From Marinobacter antarcticus (GTDB lineage Bacteria; Pseudomonadota; Gammaproteobacteria; Pseudomonadales; Oleiphilaceae), in contig NZ_FRAQ01000001.1 of NCBI RefSeq assembly GCF_900142385.1, positions 744,001-808,000 on the forward strand: a stretch of DNA of 64,000 nucleotides, written 5' to 3'. A program made the translations under genes and the position numbers. Shown one piece after another: positions 33,793 to 42,029 of this stretch (its first letter is position 1; each line of letters opens with the position of its first letter). The notes under the pieces are model-generated. The model had not been told where the DNA came from. It did not search any database and saw nothing but the letters and a program-made list of their open reading frames with translations.

Positions 33793-35769
33793 TCAGGAGC
33801 CGGCAGTGACGGGAATTTCCTCAGCGTCCACCAGCTTGAAGTTAATCTGTCGACGCTCTTCTTCAACTCCTGAAAAGCTGACTTTGACAGCCTGCTCCAG
33901 CTGGAAAATACGGCCATTTTTGTTGTGAATCAGGCGCAGAGTAACCGGATCAAAGCTGTACTTGCCGTTCAGATCCTTGCAGCTGACAAATCCTTCCAGG
34001 CCGTTGGCTTCCAGGCGCACAAAAAAGCCAGCGGGGATCGTTCTGCTGATAGCGCCGTCCATGGGTTCGTCGCCCAGAGTTTTGGCAAAATCGCTCCGAA
34101 GCCAGGTCTCCAGGCTGTTGGCCGCCTGGCGCGCTTTGAACTGGGCGCTCTGAAGTGCCAGGAGGTCGTCGCTACTCAGCGCCTTCATGGGGGTATCCCA
34201 GAGCGCAGCCTTGATAACCCTGTGCACGTAGAGATCCGAGTACTTGCGCAGTGGGGACGTAAAAGTGGTGTAAGCACTCAGCCCCATGCCCTGGTGCGGG
34301 GCCGCAGTGAGCGCCAGCTCCGCCCGGGCCAGCTGGCGCGAGATGATGGTCTTCACCGGTACTTCCGCTTCCAGTTCTGTAGTCTGATTCATCAACGCCT
34401 GAAAGCCTTGTGGAGTTGTGGCGTCGATATCAGCAAGGTGCGGCGCGTAGCCTTCAATCAGGGCGCGGATGTTGTCTGCACGGTCGTTGCGGAGCCCCGG
34501 ATGCTGGATGAACAGGCCGGAAGGCTGCTTGGCCAGAAAATCCGCAGCGCAGCGGTTGGCGGCAACCATGCACTCTTCCACCAGGCGATGCGCTTCGTTC
34601 TGCACCGAAGGCTCAATGGCGCGAATGCGACGGTTTTCGTCCAGTCGAAGCCGGAACTCGGGCCGGTCACCGCTTAACAGCGCATGTTCACTGCGCCACT
34701 TTCGCAGTGCGGTTGCGGCCTGATGGAGCTGGTCCAGGCTGTTGGCAACTGCGTCCGGCAGAGCTTTGATATCTTCGTCTTCACGACCCTCAATCAGATT
34801 TGAGACCAGGTCGTAACTGAGCTTACCCCGGGAACGGATGACCGCTTGATGAAAGCTGTAGTCGCCCAGACTGCCATCGTTATTGACTTGCAGATCGCAC
34901 ACCAGGGCCAGCCGCTTCACGTCCGGCATCAGCGAGCATAGTCGGGTGCTGATGGTGTCGGGCAGCATGGGCAGAGGCTCGCCCGGGAAATAGATTGCGG
35001 TTGCCCGGTTGAAGGCTTCGAGCTCAGCCGGGCTTTCCAGGTCAATGACCGCGGATGGATCGGCGATGGCAATGGATAGCGCCCAACCCGTGGCATTAGG
35101 CTCAGCCAGCAGTGCGTCGTCCATATCCTGAGTGGCGGGGCTATCGATAGTCACGTACACACGGTCGGTACGGTCTTCCCGCCCGGCTTCAAGCGCTTCG
35201 ATGGTCGCTTCGTCGAGGCTTTCCGCCTGCTTAACGACAGGCGCGGGCCACGAGGCTGCCAAATCGAAGGTGGCCAGGGTAAGAGCGCGCTCAATACCCG
35301 GCTCGCCGGCTTTGCCAATGACACGAAGTACTTTCGCCTGGCCTTTGCCATCATGGATCGGATGCTTGTGTATGCAGCAGTAAAGATAATCGTCCGGTTG
35401 AGCATTCATGCGCTCTTTCGGCGGAACGAAAATCCAGCGGTTGATACCGGGCGTTTCCGGCACCACAAAGTGCCCTTTGCCCTTCACCAGATAGCGCCCG
35501 ACAAAGGTGCTGAGCCGGCTTTCGATGAGACCGTCTATCACGCCTTGGGTCTTGCCTTTTGCCACTTCCTGTTCGGTGACGTTAACCCGGTCGCCGGGAA
35601 GGACTTTCTGCATCTCCTCGGGAGGCAGGAAGACATCCCGCCCTTCGTCCAGTGCGACGAATCCGAAGCGGCCGTTGGTGGCTTTAACCGTTCCGGGGAA
35701 AACGACTTTGCTTTCCTCAATGTCAGACTTTAGCTGGCGCAACTGGTTTAGAGCGTCGGCGTTGAACAT
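33793..35769 (-). CDS. rnb: RNase II-family 3'-5' exoribonuclease
   Basis: A 658-residue exoribonuclease of the RNase II/RNase R family, close in length to E. coli RNase II (644). Cold-shock-like RNA-binding domains occupy residues about 20-180. The RNB catalytic domain starts with Y-V-T-I-D-S-P-A-T-Q-D-M-D-D-A-L near 205, keeping the Asp cluster that binds magnesium, and P-L-R-K-Y-S-D-L near 510. The S1 domain forms the C-terminus. The enzyme degrades single-stranded RNA processively. RNase II is preferred over RNase R because the long N-terminal helix-turn-helix and basic tail of RNase R are absent. Confidence 0.88.
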   Translation of the reverse strand: MFNADALNQLRQLKSDIEESKVVFPGTVKATNGRFGFVALDEGRDVFLPPEEMQKVLPGDRVNVTEQEVAKGKTQGVIDGLIESRLSTFVGRYLVKGKGHFVVPETPGINRWIFVPPKERMNAQPDDYLYCCIHKHPIHDGKGQAKVLRVIGKAGEPGIERALTLATFDLAASWPAPVVKQAESLDEATIEALEAGREDRTDRVYVTIDSPATQDMDDALLAEPNATGWALSIAIADPSAVIDLESPAELEAFNRATAIYFPGEPLPMLPDTISTRLCSLMPDVKRLALVCDLQVNNDGSLGDYSFHQAVIRSRGKLSYDLVSNLIEGREDEDIKALPDAVANSLDQLHQAATALRKWRSEHALLSGDRPEFRLRLDENRRIRAIEPSVQNEAHRLVEECMVAANRCAADFLAKQPSGLFIQHPGLRNDRADNIRALIEGYAPHLADIDATTPQGFQALMNQTTELEAEVPVKTIISRQLARAELALTAAPHQGMGLSAYTTFTSPLRKYSDLYVHRVIKAALWDTPMKALSSDDLLALQSAQFKARQAANSLETWLRSDFAKTLGDEPMDGAISRTIPAGFFVRLEANGLEGFVSCKDLNGKYSFDPVTLRLIHNKNGRIFQLEQAVKVSFSGVEEERRQINFKLVDAEEIPVTAGS

Positions 35770-35839
35770 GGATTAACCTGGCTGAAAAAATGAATGATGG
35801 AGCGGAGTATAACGGTTATAGCGGTATGAGTCAGACCCG

Positions 35840-37558
35840 TTACGCGGGGTTAACTTCGGTATTTTCGGGAGTGTTGATACAAACGCGATTACGGCCCTGA
35901 TTTTTGGCCTGGTACAGCGCTTTGTCGGCATGTCGCAGAATAGTATCGACGTTGTCCCCGGGATTTGAGAAATAACCGCCTATACTAACCGTGACCGGTG
36001 TGCCGGTCTTGCGGCTCTCCTGCTCAACTGTCTCGCGAATACGCTTTGCGATACGCTCCAGCGTTGCCAAATCGCAGGGAGATAGCAGGATGACAAACTC
36101 ATCGCCTCCCCAGCGCCCCGGGTGATCGTAAGGGCGAACGCCGGCTTTCAGCCACAGCGCAACACGGCAGAGAATCTCGTCACCGGCCTGGTGACCAAGC
36201 TGATCATTGATCGATTTGAAGTGGTCAATGTCCAGCCACAGCACGCCAAAGCCGCTACCCTGGCGCCCTGCACGCTGAATTTCTCCCTCCAGAACTTCAT
36301 CCAGCCCTCGGCGGTTTTTCAGGCCAGTGAGGGGGTCAATGCGCGCCAGGCGGCTCAGTTCGTCAGTACGCAGGGCCACCTTGTGTTCCAGTTCCCGTGT
36401 GGAATCACGCAGGCTATCGGTCATTTTTTCAAAGTGGTCTACGAGTCTGCCTATCTCGTTGTCCGGCTTGTCCAGCCGGGGCAGCGTAAAGCTGCCGCTG
36501 CGGACCCTCTCCACAGCCTCTTCCAGCCCCATGATAGGTTTAACGATGCGCGACTGGATAATGAGGTGGAATACAACCAGCGTAATCAGGAGACTTGCGA
36601 TAAATACAGCCACCAGAGGCCACAGATAGCTTTTAGGCAGCAGTGTGTTCAGGTCAAGCAGGGTTATTTCAAACCAGCCAATGGCAGGCAAAAAAGCTAC
36701 TCCCGCCAGGTGTTCGCGGCCATCTACGGTGACAAAACCGCTTTCGACGTGACCTGCCTCGCCAGAGTTTTTCTTGAGCAATTGCAGCATGCCCAGAATC
36801 TTCTGTTTGTCTTCAGGAGCGTCAAACAGCAAGTCGACGGTATTTTTCTGGCCTTCAGGTTTGATTAAAGTCGCGAAATCAATGTAGTTACGATCCCGGT
36901 AAAGCTGTATGGCCCCACCGTAATCGACAAACAATGTGGTGATGCCGTCCTGGTTTATATCAACGATGTCTTGCAGAAAGGAATCCAGGTTCAGGCCGGT
37001 GCCGACCATGCCCACAATCTGTTTTTCAGTGTCGCGCATCAGGACATCAATCCAGAGTTTGGTAACGCCCAGTTCCGTATCCGGATTCACGTTCAGATGA
37101 AAATCACGATCTTCTTCAATCAGTTGGTAAAACCAGGCGTCGTCAGGCTTCTCTGAACTGAGAACGTAACGGAACTGCTTGCCGGCGAATTCGTTTTGTT
37201 CATTGTTGTAGTAGTAACGGCCGCTTTCTTTGAGCGCGACAAAATAGCTGTTATCGCGAAAGTTGGAGCGAAAGCTCTCCATTTCGCGAAGGGCATTGGC
37301 TTCCAGAGCCTGGTTGCTCGGGTCGGCAGCCCAATTGATCAGTGTAGTGGAGTCAGCCATCTGGCGGGCGAGGCCGATCTCACGCTCGAGGGACTGCAGA
37401 AGACGGGCGCTGTCATAGCGCACCTGTATCTCGGCCACTTGACGCCCCCAGCGCTCGATCAAATCTGCGGAGAGCTCCCGGTAGGCGAGCCAGGAGGCGC
37501 ATGCGGCGATAATGAACAGGCCCGCAGCAAGGCTGAGAAACCGGGTTTTAAGGCTCAA
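35840..37558 (-). CDS. Membrane-bound diguanylate cyclase with Cache-like sensor, HAMP and GGDEF
   Basis: A 572-residue sensor enzyme making cyclic-di-GMP. A membrane segment at about 7-27 and another near 310-332 bracket a periplasmic Cache-like domain. A HAMP-like linker (V-K-P-I-M-G-L-E-E-A-V) and then GGDEF follow from about 395. The active site G-R-W-G-G-D-E-F is intact and preceded five residues earlier by R-P-Y-D, the product-inhibition I-site. The start is TTG at 37558 with GGAG ten bases upstream. A run of ten C on the coding strand lies about 22 bases before the start, a possible switch for expression. Confidence 0.9.
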   Translation of the reverse strand: MSLKTRFLSLAAGLFIIAACASWLAYRELSADLIERWGRQVAEIQVRYDSARLLQSLEREIGLARQMADSTTLINWAADPSNQALEANALREMESFRSNFRDNSYFVALKESGRYYYNNEQNEFAGKQFRYVLSSEKPDDAWFYQLIEEDRDFHLNVNPDTELGVTKLWIDVLMRDTEKQIVGMVGTGLNLDSFLQDIVDINQDGITTLFVDYGGAIQLYRDRNYIDFATLIKPEGQKNTVDLLFDAPEDKQKILGMLQLLKKNSGEAGHVESGFVTVDGREHLAGVAFLPAIGWFEITLLDLNTLLPKSYLWPLVAVFIASLLITLVVFHLIIQSRIVKPIMGLEEAVERVRSGSFTLPRLDKPDNEIGRLVDHFEKMTDSLRDSTRELEHKVALRTDELSRLARIDPLTGLKNRRGLDEVLEGEIQRAGRQGSGFGVLWLDIDHFKSINDQLGHQAGDEILCRVALWLKAGVRPYDHPGRWGGDEFVILLSPCDLATLERIAKRIRETVEQESRKTGTPVTVSIGGYFSNPGDNVDTILRHADKALYQAKNQGRNRVCINTPENTEVNPA

Positions 37559-37580
37559 GAAGTTCTGTCTCCGTTTATCT

Positions 37581-37590
37581 GGGGGGGGGG
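37581..37590. repeat. Homopolymeric ten-G tract upstream of diguanylate cyclase
   Basis: Ten consecutive G on the plus strand (C on the coding strand of the downstream cyclase) lie between the gene start and its likely promoter, 22 bases before the TTG codon. Tracts of this length are prone to slipped-strand changes, which would alter promoter or leader spacing. It could also be a sequencing-length artefact, since homopolymers are error-prone. Confidence 0.7.
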
Positions 37591-37726
37591 ATGATCATAG
37601 ACCAGCGACAGACAGGTGTGTAGAGAAGATTGTCAGAAAAGGATTGAAAACTGAGGTCCATGCAGAGACAGCTGGGCTCTGGCCCTGGAGTACCTTTCGG
37701 TGGCCTTCCAGAAGCTTGTTGGTGCC

Positions 37727-37754
37727 ACCGCCAGGCCGAGCCCCGCCTGGCGGT
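37727..37754 (-). terminator. Second hairpin after the copper operon
   Basis: ACCGCCAGGC and GCCTGGCGGT form a perfect 10-bp stem with an eight-base loop, following the first hairpin by only 8 bases. No U-tract. Together the two stems probably end or protect the 3' end of the copper operon message. Confidence 0.45.
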
Positions 37755-37761
37755 CCGTGCA

Positions 37762-37801
37762 TTTCCGAGCACAACTGGTAGTGGTTAGTTGTGCTCGGAA
37801 A
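37762..37801 (-). terminator. Hairpin overlapping the 3' end of the DUF411 gene
   Basis: TTTCCGAGCACAACT and its exact complement form a 15-bp stem around a ten-base loop. The proximal arm consists of the last codons of the DUF411 gene and the stop codon lies at the loop boundary. No U-tract follows on the minus strand. Confidence 0.55.
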
Positions 37802-38234
37802 ACACCTTGGTCTGGCCGTTGTCGTTGAACATCAGCACTTGGTAGTGGTCTTTTCGGTCGCCCATTTCCATACCCGGCGAGCCAGCGGGCATGCCGGGAA
37901 CGGCCAGGCCCCTGGCTTTCGGGGCGTTGGCGATCAGCCGGTGAATGTCGTCAGCGGGCACGTGGCCTTCGATGACATAGTCACCCACAAAGGCAGTGTG
38001 ACAGCTGGCCAGGTTGCGGGTAAGCCCGGCTTCGATTTTGACGCGGTTCATATCCTGGGTGTCGGTAACTTCGACATCAAAGCCGTTGCTTTCCAGGTGA
38101 TCGACCCAGGCTGTGCAGCAGCCGCAGGTGGGCGATTTATAAACGTGAATGCTCTGTGCTGCGCCGGCGGCCAATAGCGGTGTGCTGAAGCCGAGGGCGG
38201 TACTGAGGGCCAGTCCAAGAATTTGTTTTTTCAT
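37785..38234 (-). CDS. Periplasmic DUF411 (CopG-like) metal-binding protein
   Basis: A 149-residue protein with a signal peptide (about 1-25) and a DUF411 domain. Near the mature start is Y-K-S-P-T-C-G-C-C with Cys37, Cys39 and Cys40, a strong soft-metal site on a thioredoxin-like fold. The C-terminal P-G-M-P-A-G-S-P-G-M-E-M-G is Met-rich, as in periplasmic copper-binding proteins. DUF411 genes accompany copper-resistance operons and are thought to bind Cu(I) in the periplasm. It is the last gene of the merR-copA unit, 25 bases after the small membrane peptide. Start 38234 is chosen for the clear signal peptide. Confidence 0.86.
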   Translation of the reverse strand: MKKQILGLALSTALGFSTPLLAAGAAQSIHVYKSPTCGCCTAWVDHLESNGFDVEVTDTQDMNRVKIEAGLTRNLASCHTAFVGDYVIEGHVPADDIHRLIANAPKARGLAVPGMPAGSPGMEMGDRKDHYQVLMFNDNGQTKVFSEHN

Positions 38235-38259
38235 GATTTTTATTTCCTTTGTGCTGTGT

Positions 38260-38376
38260 TCAGTGATCGCTTTGATCCTGCGCGGCTGCATCGGTATCCG
38301 ATGACGAAAGCCAGAACCACCAGACGATGGAGGCCATCAGAACAAGGCCACCGGTATTGACCAGTATTGTTTCCAT
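38260..38376 (-). CDS. 38-residue membrane peptide coupled to copA
   Basis: A small open frame of 38 codons, [23 protein letters not shown] then a polar acidic tail with D-A-A-A-Q-D-Q-S-D-H. Its ATG shares one base with the copA TGA stop (TGATG), so translation is coupled, and GGGGAG lies eight bases upstream. The first 24 residues form one transmembrane helix. I recall similar tiny membrane peptides beside copper or cytochrome oxidase genes (compare CcoS), but no function is known to me. It may aid copper handover between CopA and the periplasmic DUF411 protein. Confidence 0.75.
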   Translation of the reverse strand: METILVNTGGLVLMASIVWWFWLSSSDTDAAAQDQSDH

Positions 38377-40997
38377 CAGTTTCGCTCCCCGTTTGTTTTT
38401 TGGCTTTGGGCTTCAACAGGCTTGTGGCTGGTTTTGAACAGGCGCAGCCGGTTGGCGTTGGTGACAACAGTCACCGAGGACAATGACATGGCAGCGCCAG
38501 CAAGAATCGGGCTCATCAATATGCCCCAGACCGGGTACAGCAGGCCTGCTGCGATAGGAATGCCCAGGCTGTTGTACGCAAAGGCACCAAAAAGGTTCTG
38601 GTGAATGTTCTTCACGGTAGCCCGCGAAATTTCGATGGCATCCGGCACGCCGTGCAGGGAGCCGCGCATCAGGGTGATGGCGGCACTTTCGATGGCGACG
38701 TCTGTACCGGTGCCTATGGCAAAGCCCACATCGGCTGCCGCCAGCGCTGGCGCGTCGTTGATGCCGTCACCCACCATGGCCACGGTGTAGCCTTTGCCGC
38801 GCATTTCGTTTACCACGTCGGCTTTGTCTTCCGGCAGAACCTCGGCGCGATAGTCGTCGATGCCGGTTTTAGCTGCAATGGCTTTGGCCGTCGCGTCGAT
38901 ATCACCGGTGACCATCATCACCTTGATGCCGGCATCGTGCAGGCGCCGGATGGCGGCCCGGGAATCTGCCTTGATAGCATCGGCAACGCCGATAACGCCC
39001 AGCAACTCGTTACCCTGGGCAAGAAACAGCGGCGTGCCGGCTTCTTCGGTAATGGCTTTTTCCGCGTCGGCAAGACCGCTCAGTGAAAGGCCTTCGATTT
39101 CCAGCCAGCGGCGGTTGCCCAGGCGGATGGTGTCACCCTCAAACTGGCCGGTAACACCCTTGCCATTCAAAGCTTCAAAGCCGGTGACTTTGAGTGGCTC
39201 TGCGCTTTGCTCTTTGGCCCTGCTAACGATGGCTTCTGCGAGCGGGTGCTCGGAATGCTGTTCCAGTCCTGCTGCCAGCGCCAGCAACTGCTGTTCATCG
39301 CCACTTACCGCGCGCACGCTGGTCACCGCTGGGTGGCCTTCGGTAATGGTGCCGGTCTTGTCGAGAATCACCAGGTCAAGCTTGCCAGCGGTTTGCAGGG
39401 CATCCCCCTGACGAATCAGGGCGCCGTACTCCGCTGCCTTGCCAACACCCACCATCACCGACATGGGTGTAGCCAGGCCCAGAGCACAGGGGCAGGCAAT
39501 GATCAGCACCGTGGTGGCCGCCACCATCATGTGCACAATCGCGGGCTCGGGCCCGACGTTGTACCAAACCAGCGCGGCGGCCACAGCAACAAGCATGACG
39601 GTGGGCACGAATACCGACGATATTTTGTCCGCCAGCCGCCCAATGGCCGGTTTTGAGCCCTGCGCCTTTTTCACCAGGCGGATGATCTGGGCCAATGCGG
39701 TGTCGCTGCCTACGCGGGTTGCTTCGTAAACAATCCCGCCGTGGGTATTCAGTGTACCGGCTGAGACTTCGTCATCCACGGCTTTGCTCACGGGCATGGG
39801 CTCACCGGTGAGCATGCTTTCGTCGATGCGGGTGCTGCCTTCGACAATCCGCCCGTCCACAGGCAGTTTTTCACCGGGGCGAACGCGAATGTGGTCGCCC
39901 TTGCGCACATCCTCCACCGGAATATCCTGCTCCTGCCCGTCACGCATGACGCGTGCAGTTTTGGCACGCAGATCCAGCAGCCGGCGAACCGCTTCAGACG
40001 TCTTGCCCTTGGCTCGGAGTTCCAGCGCCTGACCCAGGTTGATCAGGCCGATGATCATGGCCGAGGCTTCAAAATACACGTGCCTCGCCATCTCCGGTAA
40101 GGCTTCGGGAATGCTGGCGACGGTTATGGAATACAGCCATGCGGTACCTGTGCCCAGCGCAATAAGGGTATCCATGTTGGCGTTGTGGTGCCGAAATGCC
40201 TTCCAGGCGCCGACGTAGAAATGCCCCCCGGTACCGGCCATAACGGCCAGAGTCAGCAGGCCGAGGCCAAGCCAGACGCCCTGGTTCGCCTCGTTTACGG
40301 TCATGGAGCCGAACCCCATGCCCCAGACCATCAAGCCAACTCCCAGGCCGAGACTGATGGCCATCTTCACCAGCAGGGTTTTGTACCGCTTTTTGTCCTC
40401 TTCCTGCTTGTGGTCATCTGCGGCATCCACATCCTCAATCACACTGGCGCCATAACCGGAACTCTCCACCGCCCGCACCAGAGCCTGCGGATCGGTCTGG
40501 CCTGTTGCTGTCGCCGTATTGTCCGCGAGATTCATGTGGGCGTGGGTAACACCTGCCACTGACTTTAATGCTTTCTCAATGGTGTTGACGCAGGAGGCGC
40601 AGGTAGCGCCGGTTACCGCCAGATGCACCTGATCGTCACTTTGAGCAGGAGTTGCTGCCTTTTCAGATTTGCTCTCTTGAACCTTGCCCTGTTCGCCCGG
40701 ATCTTCATCCGTTCTGGAGCCCGATGTTTTTGACTTGGAAGAACAGCAGTTGGCGGGCTTTTCAATCTCAGCCTCAGTCACCGGTTCAGCCGGATACCCG
40801 GTTTCGGTCACGATCCGGGCCGCCTCCGTTGCGTCAATACCTTCGGGCAGAGCCACGGTCTGATCTTCCAGATTGACCTCCACCAGCTCGGCATCACCGG
40901 TCAGCGGCTCCAGGGCATTGCGAATCTTTTTGGCACATCCCTGGCAGGAGGCGCCAGAAATGCTGAGAGTGGTGTGTAACACAGATGTTTCGCTCAT
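38376..40997 (-). CDS. copA: Copper-exporting P1B-type ATPase CopA
   Basis: An 873-residue P1B ATPase exporting Cu(I) from the cytoplasm. Two N-terminal heavy-metal domains carry C18-x-x-C21 and C133-x-x-C136, joined by a charged linker with an extra C-C pair at 84-85. Then come eight membrane helices with the C-P-C motif (Cys502, Cys504), the phosphorylated Asp546 in D-K-T-G-T, the nucleotide domain H-P motif in S-E-H-P-L-A-E-A, and G-D-G-I-N-D-A-P. The C-P-C and two C-x-x-C sites fit copper rather than zinc. It starts 6 bases after the merR stop and ends overlapping the small membrane peptide gene. Confidence 0.95.
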   Translation of the reverse strand: MSETSVLHTTLSISGASCQGCAKKIRNALEPLTGDAELVEVNLEDQTVALPEGIDATEAARIVTETGYPAEPVTEAEIEKPANCCSSKSKTSGSRTDEDPGEQGKVQESKSEKAATPAQSDDQVHLAVTGATCASCVNTIEKALKSVAGVTHAHMNLADNTATATGQTDPQALVRAVESSGYGASVIEDVDAADDHKQEEDKKRYKTLLVKMAISLGLGVGLMVWGMGFGSMTVNEANQGVWLGLGLLTLAVMAGTGGHFYVGAWKAFRHHNANMDTLIALGTGTAWLYSITVASIPEALPEMARHVYFEASAMIIGLINLGQALELRAKGKTSEAVRRLLDLRAKTARVMRDGQEQDIPVEDVRKGDHIRVRPGEKLPVDGRIVEGSTRIDESMLTGEPMPVSKAVDDEVSAGTLNTHGGIVYEATRVGSDTALAQIIRLVKKAQGSKPAIGRLADKISSVFVPTVMLVAVAAALVWYNVGPEPAIVHMMVAATTVLIIACPCALGLATPMSVMVGVGKAAEYGALIRQGDALQTAGKLDLVILDKTGTITEGHPAVTSVRAVSGDEQQLLALAAGLEQHSEHPLAEAIVSRAKEQSAEPLKVTGFEALNGKGVTGQFEGDTIRLGNRRWLEIEGLSLSGLADAEKAITEEAGTPLFLAQGNELLGVIGVADAIKADSRAAIRRLHDAGIKVMMVTGDIDATAKAIAAKTGIDDYRAEVLPEDKADVVNEMRGKGYTVAMVGDGINDAPALAAADVGFAIGTGTDVAIESAAITLMRGSLHGVPDAIEISRATVKNIHQNLFGAFAYNSLGIPIAAGLLYPVWGILMSPILAGAAMSLSSVTVVTNANRLRLFKTSHKPVEAQSQKTNGERN

Positions 40998-41003
40998 GGT
41001 GGT

Positions 41004-41435
41004 TTACTCCTCAGCCTGCATTCCCGATTTGCTGTCGTCCCAGTGTTCAATCAACCGGCAGATGGTATGTCCATCCGGCGTGCCGTCTGGCATATCCTGC
41101 CAGGCGGCCAGCGCAGTCTTCATACGCTTGCGAAGCTGCTGCAACTCGTCAATCTCCCGCTCCACATCTGCCAGCCGTTGCTGGAAAACATCCCGAACCA
41201 TCGGGCAGGGTGAGTGGTGATCGTCCGCCTGATCCAGAATTTGCCGAATCTCTGGCAGTGAAAATCCCAGCTGGCGGGCCTTCCGGGCAAAACGCAGCCG
41301 CCGTAAATCCTCAGTGTCGTATTGCTGATAGTTGTTATCCGGGTTCCGGGACGGTTTAAGCAGCCCTTCCCGAGTGTAAAAACGGACGGTATCCGGATTT
41401 ACCCCAGCAGACGTAGCAATTTCTTTCACTTTCAT
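41004..41435 (-). CDS. MerR-family metal-responsive regulator of the copper operon
   Basis: A 143-residue MerR protein. Start 41435 gives the classic M-K-V-K-E-I-A-T-S-A-G-V-N-P-D-T-V-R-F-Y-T-R-E-G-L-L; the upstream open frame lacks similarity. The dimerisation helix and a C-terminal metal site are present: H73-H74-S-P-C77 and C126 in H-T-I-C-R. CueR has two Cys close together in a C-terminal loop, whereas this spacing is nearer the ZntR/CadR/PbrR style, so the inducer might not be copper alone. As first gene of the copA transcript it probably autoregulates. Confidence 0.88.
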   Translation of the reverse strand: MKVKEIATSAGVNPDTVRFYTREGLLKPSRNPDNNYQQYDTEDLRRLRFARKARQLGFSLPEIRQILDQADDHHSPCPMVRDVFQQRLADVEREIDELQQLRKRMKTALAAWQDMPDGTPDGHTICRLIEHWDDSKSGMQAEE

Positions 41436-41469
41436 TGTCAGCAGCACTCGCCAAACGTTAATGAGCGGT

Positions 41470-41569
41470 GGTGTGGGCAGTTCTTCCGAAAATGTTCGGA
41501 GCCATGGATGGCGGAGAACAAGCGTACAGGGACGCATCCACAGCGGTTTTCGGAAGAACTGCCCATACC
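41470..41569. repeat. 100-bp element with 23-bp inverted ends and inner palindrome
   Basis: The arms at 41470-41492 and 41547-41569 are complementary at 22 of 23 positions; the inner 18 bases (GGGCAGTTCTTCCGAAAA) are perfect. Within lies a smaller palindrome GCCATGGATGGC (41501-41512) and the sequence AAGCGTACAGGGACG. This looks like a small mobile palindromic element of the ERIC or MITE kind; I recall similar cores from intergenic DNA of Marinobacter-like bacteria but cannot check. It sits between the metal-regulated promoter and the merR start, so it would be transcribed as a stable 5' leader stem. Confidence 0.65.
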
Positions 41570-41601
41570 GACGAGGCTATCGCCGAAGCCTGATAGCCAA
41601 C

Positions 41602-41640
41602 AGTATAGGAACTAAAGGATAGCCTAAAACCTATGACCTA
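41602..41640 (-). promoter_or_regulatory. Candidate MerR-type promoter of merR-copA
   Basis: On the minus strand TATACT (41602-41607) is a good -10. Upstream lies TAGGCTATCCTTTAGTTCCTA, with TAGG/CCTA ends inverted, where a MerR-family operator is expected inside a long 19-20 base spacer. The -35 (AGGTTT or TAGGTT) is poor, as often found with activated MerR-type promoters. It would give a leader of about 160 bases carrying the palindromic element. Confidence 0.45.
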
Positions 41641-41657
41641 CTCACAGGTAAAGGGTT

Positions 41658-41978
41658 TTAAGAAGAGGAGCTTTTCGCTCGAAGAAAGGTGCCGCAGCTT
41701 TTGCACTGATCAGGAGCCATCAACTTGGCCTGCCAGCCAAGCTTGTGGCCGCAGGCCGGGCATGCCAGGCGCAGTTGCAGAATAATGATGGGAGTAATCA
41801 GGGCCGCGAGCAGAAGACCCAGAGGCCCCCAGTCTTCACCACTGGAAAGCCCGAGTTGGCTGCTGAAAACCAGGATAATTATCAGAGCCACAAACGCAAA
41901 AATGAAATAATTCCGGTTCCAGCGCTCCCATCGGCGGAGCTTGCTGTCCTGTTCCGGTGTCAGATAACCCGTGGCCAT
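41658..41978 (-). CDS. Small membrane protein with C-terminal zinc-ribbon-like cysteines
   Basis: A 106-residue protein with two hydrophobic segments (about 24-42 and 53-70) and a cytoplasmic tail holding two Cys pairs: A-C-P-A-C-G-H-K-L-G-W and Q-C-K-S-C-G, the pattern of a small zinc ribbon. AGGTGAG lies seven bases before the ATG. I do not recognise a named family. It may share the promoter region ahead of merR-copA, but it is upstream of that promoter and probably independent. Confidence 0.75.
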   Translation of the reverse strand: MATGYLTPEQDSKLRRWERWNRNYFIFAFVALIIILVFSSQLGLSSGEDWGPLGLLLAALITPIIILQLRLACPACGHKLGWQAKLMAPDQCKSCGTFLRAKSSSS

Positions 41979-42029
41979 AAAATCTCACCTGAAAAATTCA
42001 AATCCAATGTTGGGGGTGTCAGAAAGTAA

